Positions 22,123 through 33,045 of a DNA stretch of 64,000 nt are shown piece after piece. The stretch comes from Trichobilharzia szidati (lineage: Eukaryota > Platyhelminthes > Trematoda > Strigeidida > Schistosomatidae). Positions within the stretch are counted from its first letter, which is position 1; the number at the start of each line of letters is the position of its first letter. The notes beneath the pieces were generated by a model. That model ran no database searches and was not told the DNA's origin. It saw only the letters and a list, made by a program, of their open reading frames with translations. The DNA lies in assembly GCA_944472155.2 (NCBI GenBank), contig OX235272.1:107142020-107206019 (forward strand), read 5' to 3'. Both the position numbers and the translations under genes were made by a program.

Positions 22123-23578
22123 TATTCATTATGATAAAGGTGTTTTTTATTTCCTAGTGAGTGAATGAATGAATGAAACAAAGACGATGTTTAATTTGTG
22201 GATGGTGACTAGCAGTGGAATCCAGGATGCGAATTTCTTCCCATTTGGGACTCGTCATCTGGATGTGCCTGCATTTCCCAATGAGTGATGATGTTTCCAC
22301 CGAGGCTCAAACCCAGTGCCTTTAGTTTCAAACGCCAAAGCGTTATCCACTAGACCACTTGGGCCACGAGATCCACCTTTTGTGCAACGGGTCATATTAA
22401 TTTAACTAAAATTGAGATTTTCCCATCGATTGATTAGACCGAAGTGCTCCGTTCACAAATTAAATTCTAATTAAATGCCCAGACATCGTCTAAGCATCTG
22501 CACAAGAAGCCGACATGTCAGCCTGAGACCGAGCACTTCGATTCAGTCAATCGACGGGAAAATCTCAAATTCAATTAAAAAAGAACGATGTTGATTTCGA
22601 TTTTACTGACGTTTTGCTATTTACTGCTGCTGATGCTGCTAATAGCTTTATCAAAATAGTATTGTTAAACCAGAATTTACGAAATCCAATCAGCTTGCAT
22701 TAAATAGAACAACTTAATCATCATTCCTCAGCATAAGGTAATTTTTACATTGTTGTCAAATCGGCTAACCGATAAAGATAACAAAAACCAGCTGTAGATT
22801 TTTTGTGTAGAAATATTAAAAAAACAGCATGTGTTTACATTATGAAATTGCTTATCACACTTGCGTTGATTTTGTCATTTCGTGATGGAGGAGGGTGTTG
22901 CAAACAGGTCAAATTCTGTTTAAGTACACCATCCTGGTTCATCAGATAATTTGGATCCCATTTGATATAAAGTGTCTCTGAGGATATCAGACATTCCTGG
23001 GGATTTCTGAAATCGTTTTGGATTATTTCAAAATTGTCAAAATTAATTTTGTGGCCTGACTGGAGAAAATGAACAATTTATCTCCCAGAATCCAGTTTAC
23101 TTCGGAAGCAGGCGCAATCAGGCTTCGGCGAACAACCATTTCTAGACTGCCTAGTTAAGAGAAGGGAAAACGGATATTTCAATGTATATATCTATATTCA
23201 GTAAGAAAACCCACTCCAACAAATATTTAGATTTCCCATCATCACATCCCATCAGCTTAAAGGTATCAGTTGTTTCAATTCTTCTAAGACAAGCATACTT
23301 TGATGTTAACGAATAAGATGGAAAAAGAAGAAGAAATATCAAACATTACTGAGACTCTCAAGAAAAATAACCACCTAAAGAACTCCGTAAACAAAATCAA
23401 CACTGACGATATTAAATATGGTCAAAATATGTATCGAAGACATGGGCCTCAACTGTTGTCATTGCATAAAGACAGTCAGACACGTTAGACGATATCAGAA
23501 GAAGAGTACTCAATAAGCACAACGTCAGAATTCTCTTCAAAACATCAGACTCACAAACTACAAAGCAATCTTGTCCAT

Positions 23579-23782
23579 GTGAAGGACCGAATTTCAAAGG
23601 ATTCTCTGTCTAATTGTGTCTATAAAATAAAATGCTTGGAATGTGATGCGATATACATCGGACAAACGTTTCGAGAAATCACAACCCGAAGAAATGAAGA
23701 CCGTAGAGTGAGTGTCTTTTCAGTTGAACTAGAAAAGCTTGAGAAATCATCAGCCATTGGTCGTCTACACGCTAAGCTGTAG
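23579..23782 (+). CDS. GIY-YIG endonuclease fragment of PLE-B (best-preserved copy)
   Basis: A 67-codon frame holds CVYKIKCLECDAIYIGQTFR (residues 13-32) and then RRNEDRR. The Cys13/Cys19/Cys22 cluster, Tyr15, the YIG at 26-28 and Arg32 fit the endonuclease of Penelope-like elements, which nicks DNA during retrotransposition. It then reads EKSSAIGRLH and stops. The C-terminal part follows in another frame. The equivalent frame is broken by TGA in the leading unit and by TAA in unit A. As a fragment of a full PLE protein it is not expected to work alone. Confidence 0.7.
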   Translation: MKDRISKDSLSNCVYKIKCLECDAIYIGQTFREITTRRNEDRRVSVFSVELEKLEKSSAIGRLHAKL

Positions 23783-24203
23783 AATCAGGCCATAAAAATG
23801 ATTTTGACAATATTGAAATAATCCAGAAAAAGCATTTCAGAAATCACCAGGAATGTCTAATATCATCAGAGGTACTTTATATCAAATGGGATCCAAATTG
23901 TCTGATGAACCAGGATGGTGTACTTAAACAGAATTTGACCTGTTTGCAACACCACACTCCTCCCTCATGAAATGACAAAATCAACACAAGTGTGATAAGC
24001 AATTTCATTATGTAAACACATGCTGTTTCTTTTTATATTTCTACACACTTATCAAATCCAACAATCTACAGCTGGTTTTGTTATCTTTATCGGTTGGCCA
24101 ATTTGACAACAATGTAAAAATTACCTTATGCTGAGGAATGATGATTAAGTTGTTCTATATAATGCAAGCTGATTGGATTTTGTAAATTCTGGTTTAACAA
24201 TAC

Positions 24204-24258
24204 TACTTTGATAAAGCTATTAGCAGCATCAGCAGCAGTAAATAGCGAAACGTCAGTA
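24204..24258 (+). ncRNA. Hammerhead-like motif in the right arm of PLE-B (unit B)
   Basis: Identical to 10,420-10,474: TACT/AGTA stem I, TTGATAA core with U3 and A8, an extra A, a 6-bp stem II, GAAA and CGTC. It is the only motif-complete copy in the later units. Confidence 0.65.
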
Positions 24259-24363
24259 AAAACGACAACATCGTTTTGTGTTTCATTCATTCATTCATGC
24301 ACTAGGAAATACAAAAGACCTTTATCATAGTGTTCCGATGGTTAATTGGTTTGTTTATAGAAT

Positions 24364-25148
24364 TATTATTATTATTGTTCCCTTATGTTCCTACTGGAAC
24401 ATAGGCCTTCAACTACACGTCTCCACTTGCTTCTGTCTTCTGCTGTACTTTTCACCTGTATCCATCTAAGTCCAGACTGTTTCAACTCCTCTTCACACGA
24501 TCTCCTCCATGTCACCCTTGCACGTCTCACTCGTCGCTTCCCTTTCAGGTTCCACTCGAGCGTTGGCCTGACGCGCGACGTCACCAAGCGGCCTCTTCAG
24601 CGAGTGTCCAATCCATCTACACTTTCTCCTGCATATTTGTTGAGCGATTGGTTCTTGTTTTGTTTGTTCCCATAGTTTCTTGTTGGCTCTTGTTCTTTCT
24701 GGCCATCTGATCTTCAGTACAGAGCGAAGACAGTTGTTGATAAAGGTTTGCAACAGGCTGTTGGAAATATTCTTTGTGACCCGCCGTCAAGTTTCTGATC
24801 CGTATAGAAGAACTGACTGACTTGACGTTTGTATTGAAAATCCGAATTTTGTTGTTGATGTTGAGTGATGAAGATTTCCAGATTGGTTTCATGTTGATGA
24901 ATGTGTTTCTCGCCTTCCCGATTCTCGATTTGTCGTCTTCGTCCGTTCCTCGTGTAGTTGAGACAATGTTCCCTAGATAAGTGAATGAAGTAACCTCTTT
25001 CAAATCCCTTTCGTTGATGGTGATTGGCTCTGGATGTTGCTGCTGTTGTTGTTGTTGGTTGGTAATTTTCATAACTTCCGTCTTGTTTATGTTCACCTGG
25101 AGTCCTGTCTTTGCTGCTTCTTCAACCAGTTTGTCGGTTTTATTCGTT
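24364..25148 (-). mobile_element. RTE-type retrotransposon, 5'-truncated, with 13-bp target duplication
   Basis: TTGTTTATAGAAT at 24,351-24,363 and 25,149-25,161 flank the element, so it is a self-contained insertion. Read leftward, frame 25,096-24,617 (159 codons) encodes INKTEVMKI, a tract of seven glutamines, DLKEVTSFTYLGNIVS, SRIGKARNTFINMKPIWKSS and the thumb region. Shifted frames give the C-terminus RVTWRRSCEEELKQ and the (ATT)n tail. These are hallmarks of RTE/SR2-like elements. The catalytic FADD region is missing through 5' truncation. It is the parent of the 3' parts of the chimeric fragments at 10.6 and 17.5 kb. Confidence 0.85.
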
Positions 25149-25161
25149 TTGTTTATAGAAT

Positions 25162-25440
25162 AATAAACTTGAATTCATATTCAAACATAAGGACACTGAT
25201 ATTCAGTAATAGTTTTATCCAACCACTCCCGGTGAGACAACTGTTGTCTTTGCTGATTCTGAGTTTAGTTCATGAAGAAGGGAGGAGTTTTCTCAATAAT
25301 TACGAAGTTTTTTTAACTTTCTCACGATGATATTAGAAGTTTCATTTAAGACAATTTTATATAAAATACAATATTCTAAGCTTGATTCTATTTTACAGAA
25401 TAACTTAATTATAACTGAGGGCATATCAAAAGAAGTTAAA
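25162..25440. other. Interval without recognisable feature
   Basis: A+T-rich sequence between the RTE insertion and the following PLE. It may include a decayed PLE 5' part, but no motif is clear. Confidence 0.4.
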
Positions 25441-26230
25441 TAATCACTGTCTCAAGAGACCTTCCAGCAGATAACCAAATCAATCTAGATGAAATATACA
25501 GTATATCTATGGTAAATAATGTTTCAAGAATTGGGAAATTACGAAACAGGATATCTTTAAACATAACATCTTTATTTACAAGTGTACCTCTAGTAGAAAC
25601 AGTTAACTACATATGTGAACAAGTGGATAACCAGTCGATAAAAATTGGCATCCGTACTGAAATCCTAAAAGAATTTTGTAATTAAGGTGTGCCATGAATG
25701 TAAATATCAAATTTGATGGCACACTTTACAGACAAGTAGACGGGGTGTAGATCGGCCCTCCATTGGGTCCCATTTTGGCTGATTTCTTTCCAAGTAAACT
25801 TGAAAATGGTCCTTATCAGAAAGTTCTCACTTTACTGTCGGTATATATGGATGACACCTTCATTCTTTGTGATAATGATTCGGATAGGAGTAGAATAATA
25901 ACTGAATTCAATGAAGTACACTCGGCTATGAAATTCACATGCGAAGAGGAATCCCAAGAAAAAATTGCCTTCGTGGATGTCCTACTTACAATAAAACCGG
26001 ATCGTAGCATAAAAAGAAATTCGCATAGAAAAGTACATGGACAAGACAAAATACGCATTTTGAAAGCTTCGTTCCTCTCCAGTACAAAAGTATTTAGTAA
26101 ATACCCTCAGCCACAGAGTTAGAGCCAAATACTCAGAAAAAGTAATTGAAGATGAATTAAGCAATGTATACGATACCTTGATTGAAAATAGCTATCCCGA
26201 AACACGGAATATACACATTGGGTCATAGGA
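25441..26230 (+). pseudogene. PLE-D reverse transcriptase
   Basis: Near 25,557 the plus strand encodes SLNITSLFTSVPLVETVNYI (motif A region of PLE RTs), up to EILKEFC near 25,680. A frameshift and stop follow, then an open frame 25,763-26,122 (119 codons) with GPILADFF (residues 2-9), the catalytic YMDD at residues 28-31, and FNEVHSAMKFTCEEES and FVDVLLTIKPD downstream. A stop ends it. The YMDD box keeps both aspartates, so the palm is better preserved than in PLE-A, but the element is broken and its N-terminus is missing. Confidence 0.8.
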
Positions 26231-26730
26231 GTTATTAAAAAGACAATTGCAGCGAAGAAAATTTTCTTTTCGACGAAGTCATCATCTAGGCTGTACATTC
26301 GTGTGTTTATATCGAATGGATGGGAAAGTTCCAGAATAATTTCCGGTTAAGTGTCAAATTAATAAAAATTACAATTAGGAATTAGAATGCCATAATAAAC
26401 AGGGTGACGGATAAAACTCAAACTAAGTAGGATTATAATAACTAAGAAGATTGACAATGTGCAATTGGGGTTTAGAAATGTAGAAATAACAAAATATACA
26501 GGATGTTTGGATAAAAACTGATGTGATGAATAATTGTTTATGCAATCAGGGATTAAATATGTAGAAATAGTAGTAAAATGACAAAATAAACAGGAAGTGT
26601 GGATATGAAAATATGGTAGTGTAGACAGGGATTAAGAAAAACTTAAAATGACATGAATAAACAGGAAGTTCAAATAAGAAAGGCTATAGAATCGCCATTA
26701 CTAAAAAAAATGTTTACCTGTTTGTGATGG
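26231..26730. repeat. PLE-D flank shared with 53,950-54,480
   Basis: This A+T-rich, non-coding segment (GAAAATTTTCTTTTCGACGA, then CTGTACATTCGTGTG and GGATGGGAAAGTTCCAGAAT) recurs almost in order at 53,950-54,480. In both places it lies just before a minus-strand PLE endonuclease. It is probably the 3' flank of that PLE. Confidence 0.6.
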
Positions 26731-27146
26731 TCATGGCAGGGACAGGCGTTGGACGTATTTCTTTTGGATACAAAGCGTAGGTTTGAGCTTTTGGATAGCT
26801 AGTGACTCAGCAATGCCCAGATGTCTTGATCTGACTCCCTTTGATAGGTTTGATCGGATCTTGTATATTACTTTGAGGGATTTTTCGAAAGGCGCTGAAT
26901 GTCCTGAATTGACCAGATGTTCTGTCACTGAACTATATACACGTTTTTATTATCCTTTTACTAGCCAGTCTGGATATTGTTGACGAGCGCGTTTTTCAAG
27001 TAGGCACATGGTACGGCCGATGTACTCAGCTCCGCACGAGCAAGTAAACTGGTAAATGCACGTTGAGGTGGCCCAATGGGACATCTTGTCTTTCACGTTC
27101 TGGCTGAACAGTTTCTTGCAAAAAAAAAATTTATCAAGAAACACAT
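26731..27146 (-). pseudogene. PLE-D endonuclease and C-terminus
   Basis: Read leftward, frame 27,144-26,950 encodes FSQNVKDKMSHWATSTCIYQ, then FTCSCGAEYIGRTMCLLEKR, with the GIY-YIG core (CIYQF...EYIGRT) and two cysteines in CSCG. After a frameshift, frame 26,928-26,731 encodes TEHLVNSGHSAPFEKSLKVI and ends ESLAIQKLKPTLCIQKK, the conserved PLE C-terminus. It is one or two lesions from continuity. The paralogue is at 54,490-55,090. Confidence 0.8.
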
Positions 27147-27149
27147 GAT

Positions 27150-27740
27150 TAAGAAAGCGGAAAAGGACTACTCACTATCCGTAAACAAGACGTCTTTAAT
27201 ACATACGACTGCAATTCAAGGGCGATATACCAAGCGAAATAATTAAGAAGAAACTGAGAAATAAAATTAATCAAAGAACTTTTATTGTTGGCGAACTACA
27301 CGTCTCATTCTCTACACGGCCGATGGTAGTGATTACTCAACTGAAAGATGAAGTACCTAGACTAGCCACTTTCAATTGTATCTACCAATTCAGCTGCACT
27401 TGTGCAGCGAGTTATATTGACCATTGCTCTAGGAACTTGATTTTTCGTGCTCACTCAGGAACATCTCCCAGTATGGCTAAGTAAAGGTGTAGTGAAAACC
27501 ATTAACAGTTCGATATTAGACCATCTGGTGCAAACCGGCCACAAAGCCAGCCGTTGAAGAATCCTTCTCCATCATCTACCGGTTGCCATATAAATTGCCA
27601 AAAACATCGAGGTACCACATGCTCCAAACAGCAGAGGCTATCGCGATTCGCGTGAAAAAACCAGTGCTTTGTGTGCAAAAGAAGCAAGTCCAAGCAGCCA
27701 CTACTGCTGCCCTTGCCAGCCTTCAGTGGAGACTATGAGT
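27150..27740 (+). pseudogene. PLE-F endonuclease region
   Basis: Plus-strand frames encode LATFNCIYQFSCTCAASYID (GIY-YIG core with YID for YIG), SRNLIFRAHSGTSPSMAK, a stop, a C-terminus equivalent to LDHLVQTGHKAS, and EAIAIRVKKPVLCVQKKQ near 27,630-27,690. It converges with the minus-strand endonuclease just before it. Related C-termini are at 31,200-31,500 and 56,400-56,640. Confidence 0.7.
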
Positions 27741-27769
27741 TCATGAATTTGTATTATTATCTTTCCTTA

Positions 27770-28000
27770 TTTTTCTGACATTCAGTGTATTCTTATGTTG
27801 ATGCTACTGAACTGTAATCTATCAGTATTATTATTGATTCGATGTTATTTAAACAGCAACATTAATGTTGTTCATAACACTAATTCATTCATTCACTATA
27901 ATCTATATATAACTGTAGAACCTGAAGAAGAAGGAGGAGTTATGTAAAACAGTATTCATTGTTCAGTAGCCATTCTTTTGAAACAGGATATGTCTATTTA
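27770..28000 (+). repeat. PLE 3' terminal region with conserved end motif
   Basis: AACTGTAGAACCTGAAGAAG (27,911-27,930), then GGAGTTATG and ATTCATTGTTCAGTAGCCAT, is a PLE end motif. It also occurs near 3,240-3,290, 6,870-6,915, 13,780-13,820, 30,640-30,700, 55,735-55,800 and 61,815-61,880. The CCTGAAGA...GAAA spacing in some copies hints at a hammerhead origin, but I could not find all three stems. Confidence 0.55.
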
Positions 28001-28555
28001 AAATGTTGCAAGAATATGTACTCCATCCTCTCATCAGTGCACACACCTAACTGTCTCCTTATTCAATCTATTTTCATAAATTCTCAATAGCCTTCTTTCT
28101 AATAGATAGAATTAAACTCGATTTTTCCTTTACAACCTCGTTTCCTTTAAATAGGCATTGTTTAATATGAAATATTCTGTAATCTCTCTCTCTCTCTTAT
28201 AATACTTTTTTCCACCAAATAAGACATAATTATAGTCAGGAAATTTCGCATGAATACAAATTATAACCTGAAGGTATAATAGAATGTTTTGAGGAATAAT
28301 TGAGGGAACAAGCTTGTTCTATCATGGTCAGTGAAACATTCATTACCTAACGGAATGGCTTCTAAGTAGTTCACTGTAATCAGACATAACTAACTAACTA
28401 TCTACTAGTCAGCTGCATAAACTTCAACGGGCAGTTTATTATTAGATAACACTACTTAACATGACACATAAACAGACAAGTTGAAGCGGTGTGTTTCTTC
28501 TCTCAGACATCATGTGATAATGTTGTCTACTAGTGAAGACTTTATTAATACTAAG
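28001..28555. other. Interval without recognisable feature
   Basis: A+T-rich, with a short (TC)n run at about 28,183-28,198. No gene or repeat is seen. Confidence 0.5.
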
Positions 28556-28568
28556 TAGATAAAACTGG

Positions 28569-28884
28569 AAAACTATGGGAAGAAACAAAACAAGAACCAA
28601 TCGCCCAACAAATATGCAGGAGAAAGTGGAGATGGATTGGACACTCGCTGAGGAGGCCGCTGGGTGACATTGCGCGTCAGGCCAAAGCTCGAGTGGAACC
28701 CGAAAGGGAAGCGGCGAGTGGGACGTCCAAGGGTGACATGGAGGAGATCGTGTGAAGAGGAGTTGAAACAGTATGGACTAACATGGATGCAGGTGAAAAG
28801 TACAGCAGAAGACAGAAGCAAGTGGAGATGTGTAGTTGAAGCCGTATGTTCCACTAGGAACCCAAGGGAACAATAATAATAATA
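28569..28884 (+). mobile_element. RTE-type retrotransposon, strongly 5'-truncated, with target duplication
   Basis: The plus strand encodes the last part of RTE: QICRRKWRWIGHSLRRPLGD and frame 28,664-28,876 with NPKGKRRVGRPRVTWRRSCE, ending in (AAT)n. TAGATAAAACTGG at 28,556-28,568 and TAGATAAAATTGG at 28,885-28,897 are a 13-bp target duplication with one mismatch. The insertion is 316 bp. It is non-functional and probably fairly young. Confidence 0.85.
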
Positions 28885-29014
28885 TAGATAAAATTGGCAT
28901 AAATATGTACTGAACGGCAGAACTTTGGGTTTGCTTCAGATAGGTAGTGTAAACTCATGGTGACCTATATGACGAAGTCTAGAAATCTGGCATGAATATT
29001 TCAACCTGATGGTG

Positions 29015-29822
29015 TTGAATTCGAATAAAGCAAGAACAACAACAGTGGTCATTTGGGCAGAATACAAGATGGTACCATCCTTTGTTTATTTCGTTGGCTT
29101 CTCATCAGTTGCTTGCTTACGGGCCAAAGTCATTATTAAGTATATATCTACAGAAACAATTTTAACATACTTGCACAAAGATTTCATTTTTAAACAAAAA
29201 TCAATCAATATATGCATACAGTAATAATATATACATGTATGTATAATAATAACACTAAACACTATTGCAAACATTAATGATCATACACAATGGAAACTTT
29301 CGACATTACGTAATCAGGCGCCTGAAAACTGATTTATGCGTTCAGAAAGAAGCAGTTATCAGTCCTTTTTTGCCCCAGTAACTGGATATTTTCACCCTCT
29401 CTTTCATCTGATTACGTAATGTCGAAATTTTCCACTGTGTATGATAATTACTGTTCGGAATAGTGTTTAATATCATATATATTTTTTTGATTTACAGCTT
29501 GATTCACACCGTATTTTCAGTAAGTATGGAATTTTCAGCATGGATATCGGTAGCCAATTCACCGACCATAGATATCGGGGCGCCGGCAGGTATCGAACGG
29601 ACATTGTGGAGAGTCTAACCACTGTGATTGATTGATTTTTGTTTAAAAATGAACTCTGTACAAGTGTGTTAAAATTGTTTCTGTAGATATACTTAATAAT
29701 GACTTTGGCCTGTAAGCAAGCAGCTGATGAGAAGCCAACGAAATAAACGAAGGATGGTACCATCTTGTATTCTGCACAAACCACCACTGTTGTTGTTCTC
29801 GCTTTATTCAAATTCATTAAGG
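29015..29822. repeat. Nested foldback repeat
   Basis: Outer arms of about 190 bp (29,015-29,205 and 29,635-29,822) are inverted copies. An inner pair of about 37-bp arms (29,281-29,320 and 29,407-29,446; TTCGACATTACGTAATCAG and its complement) lies between them. The outer arm recurs singly at 43,595-43,790 and in part at 35,965-36,030. Each arm contains CTGATGAGA...CCAACGAAAT on one strand, which recalls a hammerhead core with a tiny stem II. No protein is encoded. Confidence 0.65.
29494..29630 (-). mobile_element. SINE-4 fragment
   Basis: It matches the 3' part of the SINE at 37,728-37,905 (GGAATTTTCAGCAT, GGTAGCC, TATCGAAC in the B-box position). The tRNA-like head is degraded. It lies inside the foldback repeat. 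Confidence 0.5.
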
Positions 29823-29859
29823 GGAATAAATGCATGAAGGTGTTGAATTAACATTATTC

Positions 29860-31195
29860 ATGTATGTAGCTTATTGGCCTAAATAACACTGGACGTCTTA
29901 CCGAAGCTACACTAACTGCAGTCGGCGTGATTTCTAGGTGATATTGCCAGTCCTTACACAATAAATGCGGTTGATAGCCTGGTATATGAAAATTATGACC
30001 TGGGTGACTGAATTCAGACTTACAACTCTCAATAGAATTTCATTTGTATCTAAATGGTAGTTGGTATGTTAGTCAAATCTGAGGTAATCGTCACGAGGCT
30101 TTGAACCAAAGTCTCGTGCCTACTGGTACTCGTTAGATAGGTGCAGATGCAACCGTAAAGGAAGTGATATCCCCTTCAGTATTACAGTCAAAAACGTTAC
30201 CACTGCATCTGAACAGTTGTTTGGTAAATCCGCCCCAGGCGGTTTCATCACAAGATTTATACTTATTTGGAAGCTTCAACTAACTTTGTAACTGTTATCC
30301 TTTTTGCTCATAGACTGTACATCACTGCTGACTTAATCTTTGTTATTTGTCTTTGTTCCTGTTTAATCTCTCATTTCAATGCTTCTCTTTGTGGTTTTTT
30401 GATAATATTCAGATAGTGTGTTATTTAACAATGTAACTTTGTTTGAGTGGGTCGAGATCATTATGATTTCGGATTTTTTGCTTGAATTACTGGTTCTAGT
30501 CTTGTGGATAATTTTGACCCTACCTCATTTGGAATATTCTCTACTGGATTCTAAGGTACTTCTTACGGTTGAATTCTAGTTGATTAATTTTGTTCCACAG
30601 AACTTGTTTTAATTGATTAAAGATGCTCAATCGAAATTTCAAAAGACTGATTATTGAACAAAGAATACTCTTCCTTTCGATAACCTGCTCTTCATCCGAT
30701 TTTACAGCTTTATATCCATAATAATGAAAGAATGATTGTTATCGACAACAACAGTGGTTTTAAAACAGTAACAGTGAATCATTTAGATCAGAATTCCAAG
30801 AGTTATTTGCAACCAGACTGCTTCAATAGATTCTGGTCCAAAATATATGTGTGTATATGGTAATATGTAAAATTGTAATACTAAACTGAACACCAATATC
30901 ACAAAGTAAACGATTATGAATGACAAAGAATGTATAGTAATAAATTCTCATGAGTCATATCCATATTAAGTTCCATTCATATTGATTATAAACTTCAGAT
31001 GGATGAGTGATCATTTCAAAGACGGAATGAGAGAAAACATTTGTGGGGTAGCATGTTATACGAGCTGTATGTGTGTCAGTGTGTAAGTTAATGACTACGC
31101 TGAAATAAGAAAACAAAAGGTTAGTTAATCCAAGTGTCATGACAGGGGGTAGGTGAAGGATGGAATGCTATATCAAAAAGGTCGATATAATAAGG
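29860..31195. other. Mostly unclassified interval with one PLE end motif
   Basis: 30,640-30,760 carries the PLE end motif in reverse orientation (TATTGAACAAAGAATACTC). The rest holds no recognised gene. About 30,040-30,270 is less A+T-rich and could be an old SINE, but I cannot place it. Confidence 0.4.
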
Positions 31196-31199
31196 TATT

Positions 31200-31500
31200 T
31201 ATGAATTTACGGACTCCACAGCAGGCCACGGCAGTAGTGGAGGTTGGACCTATTTCTTCTGTAAACACAGCACCGGTTGTTTAAGGCGAATCGCAACAGC
31301 TTGAGCGGTTTGGAGTATGCGGTATCTGGATGCTTTCGTCGATTTATTTGGTACCCAATAGATGATGCAGAAAGATTCTTCAATGCTGGATTTGTGGCCA
31401 GTCGGTTTGAACCAGATGGTCTAATATCGAACTGTTGATGGTTTTCACTATACATTTATTTAGCTACACTGGTAGGTGTTCTCAAGCAAGCACGAAAAAT
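31200..31500 (-). pseudogene. PLE-F endonuclease C-terminus
   Basis: On the minus strand, shifted frames give SSILDHLVQTGHKSSIEESF near 31,400, SRYRILQTAQAVAIRLKQPV near 31,300 and VLCLQKK near 31,260. They match the C-termini at 27.6 and 56.5 kb. The catalytic part is absent. Confidence 0.7.
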
Positions 31501-31800
31501 CGAGTTTTGTACTAGAAATTTATCTCATCTGTGTAGTTGCCTAATGGCACTTTTGAGGTTATTTGGAGTTTTCGATATTATTGCTGTTGAACAGCACCGC
31601 ACTCTTTATGACAAATAACCATCTTTTGACTCTCTTTGCAGCGTTTTGTGACTATGCATGTCTGAATAAAGTTTTGTTAGTTATACGGTAGGAGACAATG
31701 ATTGGTTTCTTGTGTTTAGACCACAACGAATCGATTTCGGTGGTTACAACCACCAGGCTATTTGCTGAACTTTTAATTACATTTTACTATCAAAAGATAA
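31501..31800. other. Interval without recognisable feature
   Basis: Contains the junction into the next PLE fragment. Nothing identified. Confidence 0.4.
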
Positions 31801-32085
31801 TATCAGGAATGCAAGTAAACAATTTATTTGTCTTAGTACGTAAAACAGCGTCCCAAATATTCACTTCAAACTGTGTAATTTTAGCAAATTGCGTATTTCG
31901 TTTTATAAAAGAAAAGGCGTTCAGCGAAGAATTACGCTCCTCTTTTCGGCGATATCATTCTCAAGCTATACAATCGCTCATATATAGTAACAAAAGGAAT
32001 ATTTCCAAAGATGTGTCCTTAGAAGTGTAGATAATTTTTTAGATAACAAATTACGTAACGTAGAAAGAGTTAACATTGATATAAG
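31800..32085 (+). pseudogene. PLE-E linker region
   Basis: Plus-strand frame 31,698-32,030 includes FIKEKAFSEELRSS, and shifted frames add a YNRSYI and FPKMC peptide. They correspond to HIKEKVFSDDDIIPKLYYRS and EYFQRCVFRIVNNFLDKEKL of the minus-strand copy at 32,661-33,032. The two copies form a divided inverted pair. Confidence 0.6.
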
Positions 32086-32360
32086 AATAAAACTTGGGCA
32101 CTGTGGTAGAGTGTAATTCCATTATGGGTAATTTTTATTTTGATAGAGTCTCGCAGTGTTATACAGTAATATTTACTGATGACGTTTCGAGCACAATTTA
32201 TTGCTCATAATCATATCAAGTTAATCACACGACTTCCTAAATTCATTTATATAGTTCCGTTGCTTTTCACTTGATTTGATTGGTAGTAGTATTTTCCACC
32301 TTTCTCGTATGAGTGATGAATCATTCCTATTGCATGTGTTGGGTGTAGATTCGATGAAAG
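32080..32360. repeat. PLE-C terminal repeat
   Basis: It matches 61-345: ATATAAGAATAAAACTTGGG at the start, then GAGTGTAATTCCATTATGGG, the hammerhead-like motif, and GGTAGTAGTATTTTCCACC. It lies between the two halves of the PLE-E inverted pair, so a PLE-C end probably inserted or recombined there. Confidence 0.7.
32176..32219 (-). ncRNA. Hammerhead-like motif at a PLE-C end
   Basis: On the minus strand: stem I TTGAT/ATCAG, core ATGATTA, an extra T, stem II GAGC/GCTC (extended by AAT/ATT with a bulge), GAAA, CGTC. The core has A3 and U8 in place of C3 and G8, again complementary. Stem III is the minimal AC/GT. Other PLE-C ends (about 165-215, 41,730-41,790, 60,375-60,425) have GAAACGTGGTC or further damage. 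Confidence 0.55.
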
Positions 32361-32574
32361 TGTTAATCCGGTACAAAGTAAAATCAAATCGAATGAGTGA
32401 ATTGAGTGACGCAATATAACTGACGAGGTTGAGTACAATTCAACTCAAATTTAAAAGAGAGTCAAGTTAACAACAGTGGTAATAAGGGGTAGAGATTTAA
32501 TCGGGCAGGTGGGGTAGGGGAAGAAAATATTATACAGTTAAGAAACAAAAGAAATGCAAAAATTACTTATTCGG

Positions 32575-33045
32575 TGTTAAGATAGATCAAGTGGTCCATT
32601 GTAGATTTAATGACTGGACAAACTTCTTTTGTATTCAGATTCCAGGATTTAACATTTGATTTACCACCGCTTCTGTTCTGTTTGAAGAAGTTTGATTTGT
32701 ATTCTATTAGCGAGATTTCCACGTATTCTGTAGACAACTTTGAAGTTGGTTTGTGGGTCAGCCTGATGTCCATATTCGATCAGGTGTTCCAAGATAGAGC
32801 TGTGGTGGTATGGATGTCTTGTTAGATGATTAACGCTTTCTGCATTACGTAGTTTTTCTTTATCTAAAAAGTTATTTACAATTCTAAAGACACATCTTTG
32901 GAAATATTCGTTTTGTTGCTGAGAAAATTTTTCTATATACGACCGATAGTACAGCTTTGGAATGATATCGTCATCACTGAACACCTTTTCTTTTATATGA
33001 CTCAATGGGAATCTTCTTTTCTGTATTACCACTTCTTCAAAAGTT
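32575..33045 (-). pseudogene. PLE-E linker and endonuclease C-terminus
   Basis: Frame 33,032-32,661 (123 codons) encodes the RT-to-endonuclease linker (HIKEKVFSDDDIIPKLYYRS) and jumps to the endonuclease C-terminus (SSILEHLIEYGHQADPQTNF, KVVYRIRGNLANRI), then in a shifted frame NTKEVCPVIKS. The YIG core is absent, so an internal deletion joined linker and C-terminus. This leaves one of the longer uninterrupted PLE frames in the window. Confidence 0.75.

Larger units (their letters stand above)
22122..24330. mobile_element. PLE-B foldback element (unit B)
   Basis: Same layout as units before it, with SINE-2 at about 22,184-22,384 (minus), its hammerhead relic at 22,221-22,266, a hairpin at about 22,414-22,573, and a central endonuclease. 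The left hammerhead-like motif is disabled (AAAACGTC) while the right one at 24,204-24,258 keeps GAAACGTC. The endonuclease frame here is the least damaged of the three. Confidence 0.8.
8150..24932. repeat. Near-identical tandem array, period 6,892 bp, about 2.4 copies
   Basis: Sequence from about 8,150 recurs at +6,892 and +13,784 with only scattered single-base changes and one-base indels (for example one T fewer near 19,350). The first base change on the right is at 24,933, inside an RTE fragment. On the left, identity with the leading unit fades near 8,150. Each period contains RTE fragment, PLE-A, SINE pair, unclassified module and PLE-B. High identity implies recent duplication or homogenisation. 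An assembly duplication cannot be excluded from sequence alone. Confidence 0.9.

Noticed and set aside
26260..26310. Hammerhead in the PLE-D flank (GATGATGACTTCGTCGAAAAG antisense)
   Set aside because: Only a 3-bp stem II could be formed, it overlaps the core, and no stem I or cleavage triplet fits.
28183..28198. (TC)n run as splice polypyrimidine tract of a host exon
   Set aside because: No adjacent exon-like open frame or conserved peptide was found.
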